Below, piece after piece: positions 8,087-16,035 of a stretch of 64,000 bases of DNA (the first letter of the stretch is position 1; every line of letters begins with the position of its first letter). A program made the position numbers and the translations under genes. The notes below the pieces were generated by a model, which had not been told where the DNA came from, did no database searches, and saw only the letters and a list, made by a program, of their open reading frames with translations. The stretch comes from JAXDMU01 sp963762435 (GTDB lineage Bacteria > Pseudomonadota > Alphaproteobacteria > ATCC43930 > CGMCC-115725): contig CAVXLN010000006.1 in the NCBI GenBank assembly GCA_963762435.1, positions 124,001 to 188,000 of the forward strand, read 5' to 3'.

Positions 8087-9016
8087 ATGTCGGGCATGGA
8101 TGTCCTCGCCGACGTACTCGATCGCGTTAGTCTTGGTGGAACGCTGCTGTTCCACTTCGAGCTCGGTCATCCCTGGAACCTGGCCTTGCCGGCGCGCCCC
8201 TATGCGCTGTTCCATTATCTCAGCCGCGGCTCGGCGACCCTGGCACTCGAGGAGGGGCGCGAGCTCCACATGACCGAGGGCGACTTCGTCGTTTTCACAC
8301 GCGGCGAGCCCCATGTGATCTATTCGGATCGCCAGACGGAGCCATTGCTGATTATCGATCTCGACCGGCCGCCGGCCCGCCTTGGCGTCGTTCGTCATGG
8401 CGGGGACGGGGAGCCGTTCGCGACGATGATCTGTGGCAATTTCACCGTGTCGCGGCCTTCGCGCGGCAGCGTGTTGGAATTGCTTCCGCCTGTGCTCCTT
8501 TTGAAACCGGCGGCGGATAGTGGTTGGCTCGAGGCAATCCTGCGACGCATGGTGAGCGAGTCGGCGGTCGAGCGTCCCGGCCAGCGCGTGGCACTCTCAA
8601 GAATGACGGAAGTGCTCTTCGTCGAGGTGTTGCGAAGCTGGATCAAATCTCTCCGTCCGGGAGAAGGCGGGTGGCTCGGCGCGATGGCGGACCCGCATAT
8701 CGGACCGGCGCTTCAGTTGATCCACGAACAACCGGACCGGCCCTGGACACTGAGCGATCTAGGGCAGCGCGTGGGGCTTGGGCGCTCGGCGTTTTCGGCT
8801 CGCTTCACCGAGCTCGTCGGCCAGCCCATGCGCCGCTACCTGATCGCACGCCGGATGGCGGAGGCGGCGTTTCTGCTCGAATCAAGCGACGAGGGGATCG
8901 CCCGGATCGCGAGCCGCGTCGGCTACGAGACCGCAACTGCGTTCTCGAAGCTGTTCCATCGGCATTACGGCCTGTCGCCTGGCCGCTACCGAGCGGCTCG
9001 CCGCGCCACCGATTGA
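8087..9016 (+). CDS. AraC-family regulator with cupin sensor domain
   Basis: The product is 309 residues from the ATG at 8087; an ATG at 8096 giving MDVLADVL is equally plausible and matches how relatives often start. The N-terminal half is a cupin (YLSRGSATLALEEGRELHMTEGD region), the C-terminal third two AraC HTH motifs (WTLSDLGQRVGLGRSAFSARF and IARIASRVGYETATAFSKLF). Family members of this type commonly control oxidoreductases or efflux. It is divergent from the exported hydrolase and is followed by an exported protein gene 33 bases downstream. Confidence 0.85.
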   Translation: MSGMDVLADVLDRVSLGGTLLFHFELGHPWNLALPARPYALFHYLSRGSATLALEEGRELHMTEGDFVVFTRGEPHVIYSDRQTEPLLIIDLDRPPARLGVVRHGGDGEPFATMICGNFTVSRPSRGSVLELLPPVLLLKPAADSGWLEAILRRMVSESAVERPGQRVALSRMTEVLFVEVLRSWIKSLRPGEGGWLGAMADPHIGPALQLIHEQPDRPWTLSDLGQRVGLGRSAFSARFTELVGQPMRRYLIARRMAEAAFLLESSDEGIARIASRVGYETATAFSKLFHRHYGLSPGRYRAARRATD

Positions 9017-9049
9017 CCTCAGTTCCCCCAACGTCGAGGGAGTGTCGCG

Positions 9050-9667
9050 ATGAAGGTGCTTTTAGTTGCCGTTCTGCTCTGCCTCGCTACTCGGGCCGGC
9101 TTTGCGGAAGAGGCTAACGGCTCGGCTGCGCCGCCGATTTATGTGGGCGAGTTCCAACCGGTCGAGCAGCCTTCAAGCGGGTTCGGTCCGCTGCACGCCC
9201 TGACCTCAGGGCTGCATGACCGCAGCGTCGACAAGGAGGCTACGGCGTTATCGCTGGCGGTGGTCAGAGCCCTGCAGAACCGGCAGATCGCGGCGCAGAA
9301 GCTTGCCCCGGACGGGCCGTTGCCGGCGTCCGGCTGGCTCGTGCGCGGCGTGTTCTATTCGCTGGATAGCGGCGGGCATCTTCTGTCGCTTCCGTTCCTC
9401 AATTCGCATAAATCACCGAACGTCGAAGTGTCGGTGACGATCGCCGACTGCGCCAAGGATCCGGCGACACCCTTTGCGGTCATCGGTACCGATGCCGTGA
9501 TCAAAGGCCGGGGGGCGCCCATCGGTTGGAACCCCTACGTCATCGGCGCCCGGCTCGTGATCAAGGATGTCGAGAGAACCAATTCCCTGGACGATCTGGC
9601 CGCCCAGATAGCCCAGAAGATTTCCGAGAATTGGACCGACTTGGCTCATCAAGACGCGGGTCGATGA
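9050..9667 (+). CDS. Exported DUF4410-like protein
   Basis: The 205-residue product has a cleavable signal peptide (MKVLLVAVLLCLATRAGFAEE). The body resembles DUF4410 proteins: VRGVFYSLDSGG, then GWNPYVIGARLVIKDVERT and a final helix DLAAQIAQKISENW. DUF4410 members are envelope proteins of unknown role. It follows the AraC-type gene closely and may be cotranscribed. Its TGA abuts the TCA stop of the facing gene with no gap. Confidence 0.6.
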   Translation: MKVLLVAVLLCLATRAGFAEEANGSAAPPIYVGEFQPVEQPSSGFGPLHALTSGLHDRSVDKEATALSLAVVRALQNRQIAAQKLAPDGPLPASGWLVRGVFYSLDSGGHLLSLPFLNSHKSPNVEVSVTIADCAKDPATPFAVIGTDAVIKGRGAPIGWNPYVIGARLVIKDVERTNSLDDLAAQIAQKISENWTDLAHQDAGR

Positions 9668-10618
9668 TCAGCCGCCGGTCGCCGCCTCCGCCCGCACATT
9701 GCGCCTGATCGCTTGCGGCGGCTGGCCGAAATTGCGCAGGAAGGCTCGGCGCATGCGCTCGCGATCGGCGAAACCGGTCTCGCGCGCGATCACGTCGATC
9801 GGGTGGCGGCTCTGCTCCATCATCAGCCGCGCCGCCTCGACCCGCAAATGCTCGACCGCCTTCGCCGGCGATTGGCCGGTCTCGGCTTGGAAGGCGCGGC
9901 TGAACTGGCGCGGGCTCAGATGCGCCGCCGCCGCCAATTCCTTGACCGACAGCTTGTCCTGGAGATGGCGCCTGGCATAGGTAAGCGCGCTCTGGATACG
10001 GTCGGATTTCGGCTCGAGCTCGAGCAGCGTCGAGAATTGCGACTGGCCGCCGGCGCGCCGGTGATAGACGACGAGCTTCTTGGCGACCGCACGGGCGAGC
10101 TCCGGCCCGAGATCCTCCTCGACCATGGCAAGCGCCAGATCGATTCCCGCGGTCATGCCTGCCGAGGTCCAGATCGGGCCGTCGCTGATGAAGATGCGGT
10201 CCTCCTCCATCTTCACTTTGGGGAATTGTGCCTGAAGGGCGCGCGCGAAGAACCAATGCGTCGTGGCGCGCCTGCCGTCTAGGAGGCCGGCCTCGGCCAG
10301 CACATAAGCGCCGGTGCACGGCCCGGCGACCCGGCGAGAGCGGTCCAGTGCTGAGCGCGCGAAGCGGATCATGCCCGGGCTCGAGGGCTCGACTTCAGTC
10401 CCGCCGCTGAAGATCAGCGTGTCATAGGCCGTCTCGTCGAAGGCGGCGGTCTCGACCGCGATGCCGCTGGACGCGCGAACGGGGCCGCCCGTCTCGGAGA
10501 GGAGCCGCACCTCATAGACGGTGCGGTCGACGAGGGTGTTGGCGACCTCGAAGGCCGAGATCAGTCCGAAGCTCATGACCTGGAAGCCCGGAAACACGAC
10601 GAAGCCGATCTGCTGCAT
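9668..10618 (-). CDS. GlxA-type transcriptional regulator (DJ-1/PfpI plus AraC HTH)
   Basis: The 316-residue product has an N-terminal DJ-1/PfpI amidotransferase-like domain (MQQIGFVVFPGFQVMSFG, with a nucleophile-elbow-like VAGPCTGAYVLAEAGLLDG) and a C-terminal AraC HTH pair (LSVKELAAAAHLSPRQFSRAF; IDVIARETGFADRERMRRAF). This is the standard layout of GlxA-like regulators that respond to small nitrogen compounds or aldehydes. It is divergent from the dehydrogenase gene at 10732 and probably controls that operon. Confidence 0.88.
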   Translation of the reverse strand: MQQIGFVVFPGFQVMSFGLISAFEVANTLVDRTVYEVRLLSETGGPVRASSGIAVETAAFDETAYDTLIFSGGTEVEPSSPGMIRFARSALDRSRRVAGPCTGAYVLAEAGLLDGRRATTHWFFARALQAQFPKVKMEEDRIFISDGPIWTSAGMTAGIDLALAMVEEDLGPELARAVAKKLVVYHRRAGGQSQFSTLLELEPKSDRIQSALTYARRHLQDKLSVKELAAAAHLSPRQFSRAFQAETGQSPAKAVEHLRVEAARLMMEQSRHPIDVIARETGFADRERMRRAFLRNFGQPPQAIRRNVRAEAATGG

Positions 10619-10731
10619 GGCCGTCTCGCTCTATGTCCTAAAACGCTGCATATATGACATTTGGGATATCGGATGACAAGCCCATCTCTCTGACAGGCCG
10701 GCGCCCTGCCGGCATCACAGGGAGTTGGAAG

Positions 10732-11538
10732 ATGAGCACGAAGGACAGGAAGGGCACGGCGCTGATCACCGGCGCCTCGTCGGGCATCGGTGCGGTCTAT
10801 GCCGATCGTCTGGCCAAGCGCGGCTACGATCTGATCCTGGTCGCCCGCAGCGCCGACCGCCTCGCCAAGACTGCCGAGCGGCTCCGGCGCGAGACCGGGC
10901 GGACTGTCGAGACCGTCGTTGCCGACCTCAATGACAAGGCGGACCTCGCCACGGTCGAGGCCCTCCTCAAGACCGACAGCGACATCACCCTGTTGGTCAA
11001 CAATGCCGGCGTCGGAGCGGCGGCACCGTTACTTGCTTCCGATATCGACAAGATGGAGGAAATGATCGCGCTCAATGTGCGGGCGCTGACCCGCCTGACC
11101 TATGCGGCGGCCCCTGGTTTCGTGGCGCGCGGCGGCGCCTTCATCAACATCGCGTCCACCGTCGCGATCTCGCCGGAAACGCTGAACGGCGTCTATGGCG
11201 GCAGCAAGGCCTTCGTCCTGGCCTTCAGCCAGTCGCTGCAGCACGAGCTCGGCTCCAAGGGTGTGCGCGTCCAGGCAGTGCTGCCGGGTGCCACCGCGAC
11301 CGAGTTCTGGGATATCGCCGGCCTGCCGATCCATAACCTGCCGCAGGCGATCGTAATGTCGGCGGAGGCCATGGTGGATGCCTCGCTGGCCGGCTTTGAC
11401 CAGGGCGAGATCGTCACCATCCCGGCGCTGCCCGAGAAGGCGGAGTGGGATGCCTATGAATCGGCACGCCGCGCCATGTCCGGGCGGCTGTCGAATGCCG
11501 TGCCGGCGGCCCGCTATGCCGTCAGCCAGAACGAATGA
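10732..11538 (+). CDS. Short-chain dehydrogenase/reductase
   Basis: The 268-residue product is a classical SDR: the Rossmann motif TGASSGIG, NNAG (in LLVNNAGVG), a Ser in NIASTVAIS and the catalytic YGGSK. AGGGAG lies upstream of the ATG at 10732. The subgroup is cytosolic, NADPH-dependent and acts on small carbonyls or alcohols. It is divergent from the GlxA-type regulator, with a small exported-protein gene 13 bases downstream in the same operon. The substrate is unknown. Confidence 0.87.
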   Translation: MSTKDRKGTALITGASSGIGAVYADRLAKRGYDLILVARSADRLAKTAERLRRETGRTVETVVADLNDKADLATVEALLKTDSDITLLVNNAGVGAAAPLLASDIDKMEEMIALNVRALTRLTYAAAPGFVARGGAFINIASTVAISPETLNGVYGGSKAFVLAFSQSLQHELGSKGVRVQAVLPGATATEFWDIAGLPIHNLPQAIVMSAEAMVDASLAGFDQGEIVTIPALPEKAEWDAYESARRAMSGRLSNAVPAARYAVSQNE

Positions 11539-11551
11539 GTGGAGGCTTGAA

Positions 11552-11929
11552 ATGAAAAATCTTCTCAAAGCCACCGGCTTGTCCGCACTTCTCGCGGCGG
11601 GCCTTGCGACGGCGACATTGGCTGCCGCTCCCGCGGGCGATGCGCTCGGCGAAAGCCAGCCGGTGCTGACCGCGCTCGGCGACAACGCCTCCGCACTCAC
11701 ATACTGGGTGTCCGAGGCGGATGGCTGGCAGGTCGTGACCACCGTCGATACGGTGACGGCTCAGGACAAGGGCGAAGGGCACGCGATCGTGCGCTTTGCC
11801 GCCGTGCTGCTGCCGGGCCAGTCTCAGCTGATCTCGGTGCCGGCCACCCTTGGCTCGGCCTCGCCCAGCCTGCGCATCAGCCGGCAGGGCGACCGGATCG
11901 CGGTCGAACGAGTGGTCGGGTCAACCTGA
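11552..11929 (+). CDS. Small exported protein of unknown function
   Basis: The 125-residue product begins with a Sec signal (MKNLLKATGLSALLAAGLAT, cleavage probably after TLAAA). The mature part is short, about 100 residues, with the pattern LTYWVSEADGWQVVTTVDT and a beta-rich tail ending RQGDRIAVERVV. No named domain is recognised. A strong GGAGG lies 6-7 bases before the ATG, and it is coupled to the dehydrogenase upstream. Confidence 0.7.
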   Translation: MKNLLKATGLSALLAAGLATATLAAAPAGDALGESQPVLTALGDNASALTYWVSEADGWQVVTTVDTVTAQDKGEGHAIVRFAAVLLPGQSQLISVPATLGSASPSLRISRQGDRIAVERVVGST

Positions 11930-11994
11930 TGCCGCGTGAACGGGTCGAGGCAACTAATATATAAAGCAGGGTCCTCGACGATCGGAGCGCCGCG

Positions 11995-12984
11995 ATGACA
12001 GGTCGGCAAGTTGCCTTGTACTTCGCTTGGAGCCGTCCGGATGAAATCGCGGCGCCGCTCGAGATATTGGAACATCGGTTCCCGGCCTTGTTCGAGCTGC
12101 GCCGCGTGCTGTGGCCGCGGCTCGAACAATTCGCCGATCCGGTTGAATATAGCCAGGGCATCGAGGGTTTCCTCGATCATATTCAGCTGGCGAATTTCAA
12201 GCTGTTCACCGAGTTGACCGCCTCATGGACGGGAAATCCCGTCCGCTTCGCCGAGCGCGGGACGGCGGCCGGCCTGCGCACCCTCGATGCCGAATATCTT
12301 TCCGGGGTCGATACGCTCATCATCATGAGCTTCAACTCATCCCGGACGGCGCAGCAGCCGAGCGATGCGGAAATCGCCGCCATCCGGTCGTTTCTCGACG
12401 ATCCCGATCACACGCTCTTCGTCTGCCCGCATCACGATATCGGCGATACCGACAGGCTGCCGGACGGCGACAGGCTGGCGCGGCAGGAGCTCGAATTTCA
12501 TCATCACGGCGATCCCGCCATCCCGGCACAGCAGCGTTTCGGCGATTTCGGCCTTTCGCTGCTGAAAGGGCTGGGTCTCGAGGTCAGGAACCGCTTCGGC
12601 CTCCGGCCCGCGAGATTGCCCGACGGTTCGCCGGCACCGCTCGAGATCGCTGGCGAGCTCGATCGGGACGGTCTCCTGGACGGGGTCACGACCTTCAATC
12701 TCCATCCGCATCTGCCGCATCTCGAAAGGCTGGGCGATAGTGTCGCGAAGCTGAATGTGCTGGCTCGCCAGCCGATCGATCTCGATGCGCCGCCGCATCC
12801 CTTCACTGATGACGGGCGGCGCGATTTCGATGGCTTGCTGCAAACGAGGCCGGGACTGTCCCCTGGCCGCGTGCTGATCTGCGATACGACGATCTGGAGC
12901 TCTACGGCGGGTGGTGTCGACAGTCTGCGGCGTTTCTGGCGCAACGTCGTGCAGCTGAAGCGCGGTACCGGCCATATGATCTAA
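11995..12984 (+). CDS. Conserved hypothetical protein
   Basis: The 329-residue product looks soluble, without a signal or membrane segment. It contains DTLIIMSFNSSRTAQQPSD and then SFLDDPDHTLFVCPHHDIGD, which read like an alpha/beta fold with a His-rich loop (FHHHGDPAIPAQQRFGDFG). The ThuA/glutamine-amidotransferase-like group is a possible distant relation, but I see no clear motif. Coding potential is strong throughout. It stands alone with a terminator hairpin just after the stop. Confidence 0.6.
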   Translation: MTGRQVALYFAWSRPDEIAAPLEILEHRFPALFELRRVLWPRLEQFADPVEYSQGIEGFLDHIQLANFKLFTELTASWTGNPVRFAERGTAAGLRTLDAEYLSGVDTLIIMSFNSSRTAQQPSDAEIAAIRSFLDDPDHTLFVCPHHDIGDTDRLPDGDRLARQELEFHHHGDPAIPAQQRFGDFGLSLLKGLGLEVRNRFGLRPARLPDGSPAPLEIAGELDRDGLLDGVTTFNLHPHLPHLERLGDSVAKLNVLARQPIDLDAPPHPFTDDGRRDFDGLLQTRPGLSPGRVLICDTTIWSSTAGGVDSLRRFWRNVVQLKRGTGHMI

Positions 12985-12990
12985 GGCAAC

Positions 12991-13019
12991 CGGGCCTGCC
13001 TGGCGGAGAGGCAGGCCCG
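12991..13019. terminator. Strong bidirectional terminator hairpin
   Basis: CGGGCCTGCCT and AGGCAGGCCCG are perfect 11-base arms around a 7-base loop, between the ends of the convergent hypothetical and ohr genes. Confidence 0.65.
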
Positions 13020-13030
13020 ACCGGTCGCGT

Positions 13031-13432
13031 TCAGACCAGCGTGGTTGTCACGTCGATATTGCCATGCACTGCCTTGGAGTAGGGGCAGATGCCATGCGCC
13101 GCCTCGATCAGCTGCTTGGCGACAGCACGGTCGACGCCGGGCAGGCTGACATCCAGCTTCGCGCTGAGAAAGAAGCTGCTGACATCCAGATTGAGCTTGA
13201 TCTCGGCATCGACTTCCGGGGCTTGCGGCAAGGCCACCTTCTGGCGAGAGGCGGCAAGCTGGAGCGCGCCGATATAGCAAGCCGACCAGGCGGCGCCGAA
13301 CAGTTCCTCGGCGGCGGGATGCGGCTCCGGCAGCTTGAGATCGACGATACCGCCGGTCGAACGCGCGAAACCGTCGGGACCGCCCTTGACGTGGGTCTTG
13401 CCGGTGAAGAGGACTTTTGCAGTGGTGGACAT
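13031..13432 (-). CDS. ohr: Organic hydroperoxide resistance protein Ohr
   Basis: The 133-residue product has both reactive cysteines of the Ohr/OsmC thiol peroxidase family: Cys52 in AWSACYIGAL and Cys116 in GICPYSKA. Ohr reduces organic and lipid hydroperoxides in the cytoplasm using lipoyl-type reductants. Its length and N-terminus (MSTTAKVLFTGKTHV) fit the family, and a longer upstream frame was rejected. It is divergent from ohrR, with operator-like palindromes in the 146-base gap, the standard peroxide-induced arrangement. Confidence 0.95.
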   Translation of the reverse strand: MSTTAKVLFTGKTHVKGGPDGFARSTGGIVDLKLPEPHPAAEELFGAAWSACYIGALQLAASRQKVALPQAPEVDAEIKLNLDVSSFFLSAKLDVSLPGVDRAVAKQLIEAAHGICPYSKAVHGNIDVTTTLV

Positions 13433-13458
13433 GGTGAAAACCCTCCTGCTGAAGTTAG

Positions 13459-13485
13459 ATCGTATCCGAATTGATCGGATACGAT
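13459..13485. promoter_or_regulatory. OhrR operator, ohr-proximal
   Basis: ATCGTATCCG and CGGATACGAT are perfect 10-base arms around a 7-base spacer, 27 bases before the ohr start. The right arm plus flank recurs near ohrR. This is the expected site of OhrR repression of ohr. Confidence 0.7.
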
Positions 13486-13530
13486 TGATATAGGATGACC
13501 ATAAAGCCCGTGTCAAGCCCTTCCGATTTA

Positions 13531-13551
13531 ATCGCATACGATTTATATAGG
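13531..13551. promoter_or_regulatory. Second OhrR site, ohrR-proximal
   Basis: ATCGCATACGAT followed by TTATATAGG closely repeats the right arm of the site at 13459-13485 (CGGATACGATTGATATAGG). It lies 28 bases before ohrR and probably mediates autoregulation. Confidence 0.55.
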
Positions 13552-13578
13552 GGACATCAACCAGCGAAGAGCTCGGCT

Positions 13579-14052
13579 ATGTCCAAACCCGTTGCACCCC
13601 AAACCGACAGCGAAGGCAGCAAGCTTTCGAGCTATCTCTGCTTTGCGATCTATTCGGCGAATCTGGCCTTCGGCCGCGCCTACAAGCCGCTGCTGGATCC
13701 GCTTGGCCTGACCTATACGCAATATATCACGCTCGTGGCGCTGTCGGATGGGGACGATCAGACCGTGGGATTGCTCGGCGACAAGATGTTTCTCGAATCG
13801 AACACGCTGACGCCGATCCTCAAGAAGCTCGAGCAGATGGGCTATGTCCGGCGCCAGCGCGATCCGGCCGATGAACGGCAGGTGCGGGTGAGCTTGACCC
13901 CGGAAGGCCGCGGTCTGATCGAGCAGAATCCCGGCGCCTCGCTGTTCGACGCGACTGGCCTCGGCGACGAGTTTCCGATCGTGCAGAAGACGGTGGCCCG
14001 GCTGCGCGACAACCTGCTCCGCGCCACACGGGCCGCGGCGGAGAAGCCGTGA
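13579..14052 (+). CDS. ohrR: MarR-family peroxide sensor OhrR
   Basis: The 157-residue product is a MarR-type winged helix with the redox-sensing Cys21 in SSYLCFAIYSA and the usual OhrR sequence GLTYTQYITLVAL. The wing and recognition helix are FLESNTLTPILKKLEQMGY and RQRDPADERQVRVSLT. Oxidation of Cys21 by organic hydroperoxide releases the repressor from the ohr operator. It is divergent from ohr, with two related palindromic sites between them. Confidence 0.93.
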   Translation: MSKPVAPQTDSEGSKLSSYLCFAIYSANLAFGRAYKPLLDPLGLTYTQYITLVALSDGDDQTVGLLGDKMFLESNTLTPILKKLEQMGYVRRQRDPADERQVRVSLTPEGRGLIEQNPGASLFDATGLGDEFPIVQKTVARLRDNLLRATRAAAEKP

Positions 14053-14064
14053 CCGGCTGACGGT

Positions 14065-14370
14065 CTAAACGGCCACGTCCGGCGCGAAACTGCGGGCCAC
14101 CTCGTACATGCCCGGCTCAAATGTGGCGATCGAGAGCGCCTCCTCGAGGAAGGGGCGGGGTCTCGGATCCTCGCGCATGGCCTGATAGTCCGCCGGGCTC
14201 CGCCATTGCGCGTGCATGGTGACCTTCGTGCCGTCGAGGCTCCAATTCAGCGTGGCGGCGATGAAGCCCGGGGCGTGCCGGACAAAAAGCTCCGTCGCCT
14301 GCGTCAGGATCTCGATCAGCCGCTCCTGATCGGCAGGTGCCACGGTGAAAACATTGATGAGCGTGATCAA
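14065..14370 (-). CDS. Antibiotic-biosynthesis-monooxygenase-type protein
   Basis: The product is 101 residues from a TTG start at 14370, chosen because it gives the family-like N-terminus M-ITLINVFTVAP; no ATG is available in this stretch. The ABM-type ferredoxin-like fold is seen in LIEILTQATELFVRHAPGF and the strand TKVTMHAQWRSPADYQAM. Such proteins act as cofactor-free monooxygenases or heme/quinone-related enzymes. It starts 8 bases after the stop of the upstream exported-protein gene, so the two form an operon. It converges on ohrR. Confidence 0.7.
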   Translation of the reverse strand: MITLINVFTVAPADQERLIEILTQATELFVRHAPGFIAATLNWSLDGTKVTMHAQWRSPADYQAMREDPRPRPFLEEALSIATFEPGMYEVARSFAPDVAV

Positions 14371-14378
14371 TTTGGCTT

Positions 14379-14894
14379 TCAGCCCTTGCTTGCCGGGGCG
14401 GGCGGCACCGGCAGGAGGATCTCGGACGCGATCTTCCAATCTTTCGCGACCTTGATCCAGTCGATGATCAGCAGGAATGGCTTCGGCCTGCCGTCCTGGC
14501 CGGCATAGGACACGGTGATCTCCACCGGCGCATAGGATTCAGCCACGTCGCGCGTGAGGCCGACCGCCTTGAAGCGTGCGAAGTCGGGCTTGAGCACGAC
14601 CGGTCCGGAAGTCGCAATGTCATGCAGCTTCTGGTCGATTGCCTCATTGCCCCAGAACCCGGCCCAGTTGCCATCGGCTGGAACGGCGCTTTTGGCAACG
14701 AGAAGGGCCGAGGGCGATTGCCAGAACATCGCATGCAAGGCCTTGAGGTCGTGGCGGTTCGCAAGCTCCGTCAGCGTGCTGAAATGCTGCTTGATCGTAT
14801 CCAGAGCCTGGACGTTCAGCGGCTCGGCAGGGGCTGCGGCGGCAGGGCCAGCGAGGAGCGCTGACAAAGCCAGCGCCCATCCTATCGTCTTCAT
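14379..14894 (-). CDS. Exported SnoaL/NTF2-like protein
   Basis: The 171-residue product has a signal peptide (MKTIGWALALSALLAGPAAA) followed by an NTF2/SnoaL-like cone fold: QHFSTLTELANRHDLKALHA, GFWGNEAIDQKL, VEITVSYAG and IDWIKVAKDWKIAS. GGGAG precedes the ATG at 14894; a TTG two codons upstream is less likely. The protein is probably periplasmic and may bind or isomerise a small hydrophobic compound. It is the first gene of a two-gene operon with the ABM-type protein. Confidence 0.68.
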   Translation of the reverse strand: MKTIGWALALSALLAGPAAAAPAEPLNVQALDTIKQHFSTLTELANRHDLKALHAMFWQSPSALLVAKSAVPADGNWAGFWGNEAIDQKLHDIATSGPVVLKPDFARFKAVGLTRDVAESYAPVEITVSYAGQDGRPKPFLLIIDWIKVAKDWKIASEILLPVPPAPASKG

Positions 14895-15009
14895 GCGCAA
14901 TCTCCCGTTGGGTGTGGTTCCGTTTTCTCAGCATATTCATGACGATCGTAATAAATAAATACATTACGGTCAACATGTATCTTGTCAAGCGGATTGGAGC
15001 GAGTCCGGT

Positions 15010-15165
15010 CTATCCGTCGTCCTCGACCAGCGCCTTGAGCCGGGCAAGGCGCGCATCCCATTGCGCCGAGATTCGCTCGAGATAGGTCCGCATCAGTGCC
15101 AGCTGCTGCGCATCGATCCGCCAGGCGCGGTCGCGGCCGGCACGGTCGCTAGGTCGCCGGCTGGA
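15010..15165 (-). pseudogene. Remnant: C-terminal fragment of an ArsR-family regulator
   Basis: On the minus strand this stretch reads GRDRAWRIDAQQLALMRTYL then RISAQWDARLARLKALVEDDG and a stop. It strongly resembles the C-terminal end of ArsR-type regulators (wing, then a dimerisation helix ending RLxALxE). No HTH precedes it in any frame; upstream lies the promoter of the intact arsR gene at 15241. I read it as a decayed arsR tail, possibly left when the present ArsR operon arrived. A short expressed peptide starting near 15238 cannot be excluded. Confidence 0.45.
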
Positions 15166-15208
15166 AAGGCGCAACAGTTTGGTTGCTTCTGCGATCAAAT
15201 TAGCATTG

Positions 15209-15232
15209 ACTAATGAATTAGTAATTACTAAT
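15209..15232. promoter_or_regulatory. ArsR operator with three half-sites
   Basis: ACTAAT (15209-15214), ATTAGT (15217-15222) and ACTAAT (15227-15232) make two overlapping perfect dyads; the right one is ATTAGTAATTACTAAT. The sites lie just before the arsR start and fit autorepression. Confidence 0.6.
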
Positions 15233-15240
15233 GTATTCAT

Positions 15241-15570
15241 ATGATGCAGACGAACCCGATCGATGCCGTGATGCGAACCCTTGCCGATCCGACCCGCCGG
15301 GCGGTGTTTGAGCGGATCGTGTTGGCCGAGGAGATCACCGTGGCCGAGCTGACGCGCGGCAGCGGCGTCACCCAATCGGCGATCTCGCAACATCTCCGGT
15401 CGCTGAAGCAGGCGGGCCTGATCGCCGATCGGCCGGAAGGGCGCAACGTCCATTATCGCGCCGAGCCTCAGGGCCTGGCACCGCTCGTCGATTGGATGGG
15501 CCATTACGGCGTGTTCTGGCGCGAGCGCTTCGCCAATCTTCGCGCCCTGTTGAAGGAGATCGAGCCGTGA
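15241..15570 (+). CDS. ArsR-family transcriptional regulator
   Basis: The 109-residue product is a compact winged helix: LADPTRRAVFERIVLAEEIT, recognition helix VTQSAISQHLRSLKQAGLI, wing DRPEGRNVHYRAEP. No metal-binding Cys pair is visible, so it belongs to the group paired with SRPBCC (AHSA1) proteins rather than to metal sensors. A second ATG follows at 15244. It heads a six-gene operon and overlaps the next gene (GTGA). A three-half-site operator precedes it. Confidence 0.9.
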   Translation: MMQTNPIDAVMRTLADPTRRAVFERIVLAEEITVAELTRGSGVTQSAISQHLRSLKQAGLIADRPEGRNVHYRAEPQGLAPLVDWMGHYGVFWRERFANLRALLKEIEP

Positions 15571-16022
15571 GCGTTGCCGCATCCGATGAGATCCTAGTCG
15601 AGGAGATGGTGCCCCATACGCCCGAGACGATCTGGAGGACGCTGACCACCGGCGCGCTGATTGATCGCTGGCTGATGAAGTCGACCGGGTTCGCGGCGGT
15701 GAAGGGCACGCACTTCACGCTTCAGACCAGCCCGGCCGGCATCTGGGACGGCCTTATTCGCTGCGAGGTGCTGGAAGTCGTGCCCCATGAGCGCCTGGTC
15801 TACGCTTGGCGCGGCGGTCATGACGGCAACACCGGCTACGGCTCGCGGCTCGATACGGTGGTGACCTGGACGCTCACCCGGTTCGAGGGCGGCACGCGGC
15901 TGCGTCTCGTCCATTCGGGCTTCGTGCTGCCGCGGAACGACACGGCGATCCGCAATCTCGGCGAAGGCTGGCGGACGGTTGTCGGCCGGGTCGGTGCCCT
16001 GTCCGGCGAGCCGGCGGATTGA
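15567..16022 (+). CDS. SRPBCC (AHSA1/START-like) domain protein
   Basis: The 151-residue product starts at GTG 15567, overlapping the arsR stop in GTGA, which signals translational coupling. The AHSA1-type SRPBCC fold is seen in VPHTPETIWRTLTTGALIDR, the strand GDxI-like WDGLIRCEVLEVVPHERLVY and the C-terminal helix IRNLGEGWRTVVGRVGALS. Such proteins bind hydrophobic ligands in a deep pocket, and ArsR-AHSA1 pairs are common in alphaproteobacteria. The ligand is unknown. Confidence 0.85.
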   Translation: MSVAASDEILVEEMVPHTPETIWRTLTTGALIDRWLMKSTGFAAVKGTHFTLQTSPAGIWDGLIRCEVLEVVPHERLVYAWRGGHDGNTGYGSRLDTVVTWTLTRFEGGTRLRLVHSGFVLPRNDTAIRNLGEGWRTVVGRVGALSGEPAD

Positions 16023-16035
16023 TCAGAGGAGACGG

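Noticed and set aside
15010..15582. Full-length minus-strand frame of 190 codons across the arsR gene
   Set aside because: Only its last ~50 codons resemble a protein family; the rest is antisense to the intact arsR.
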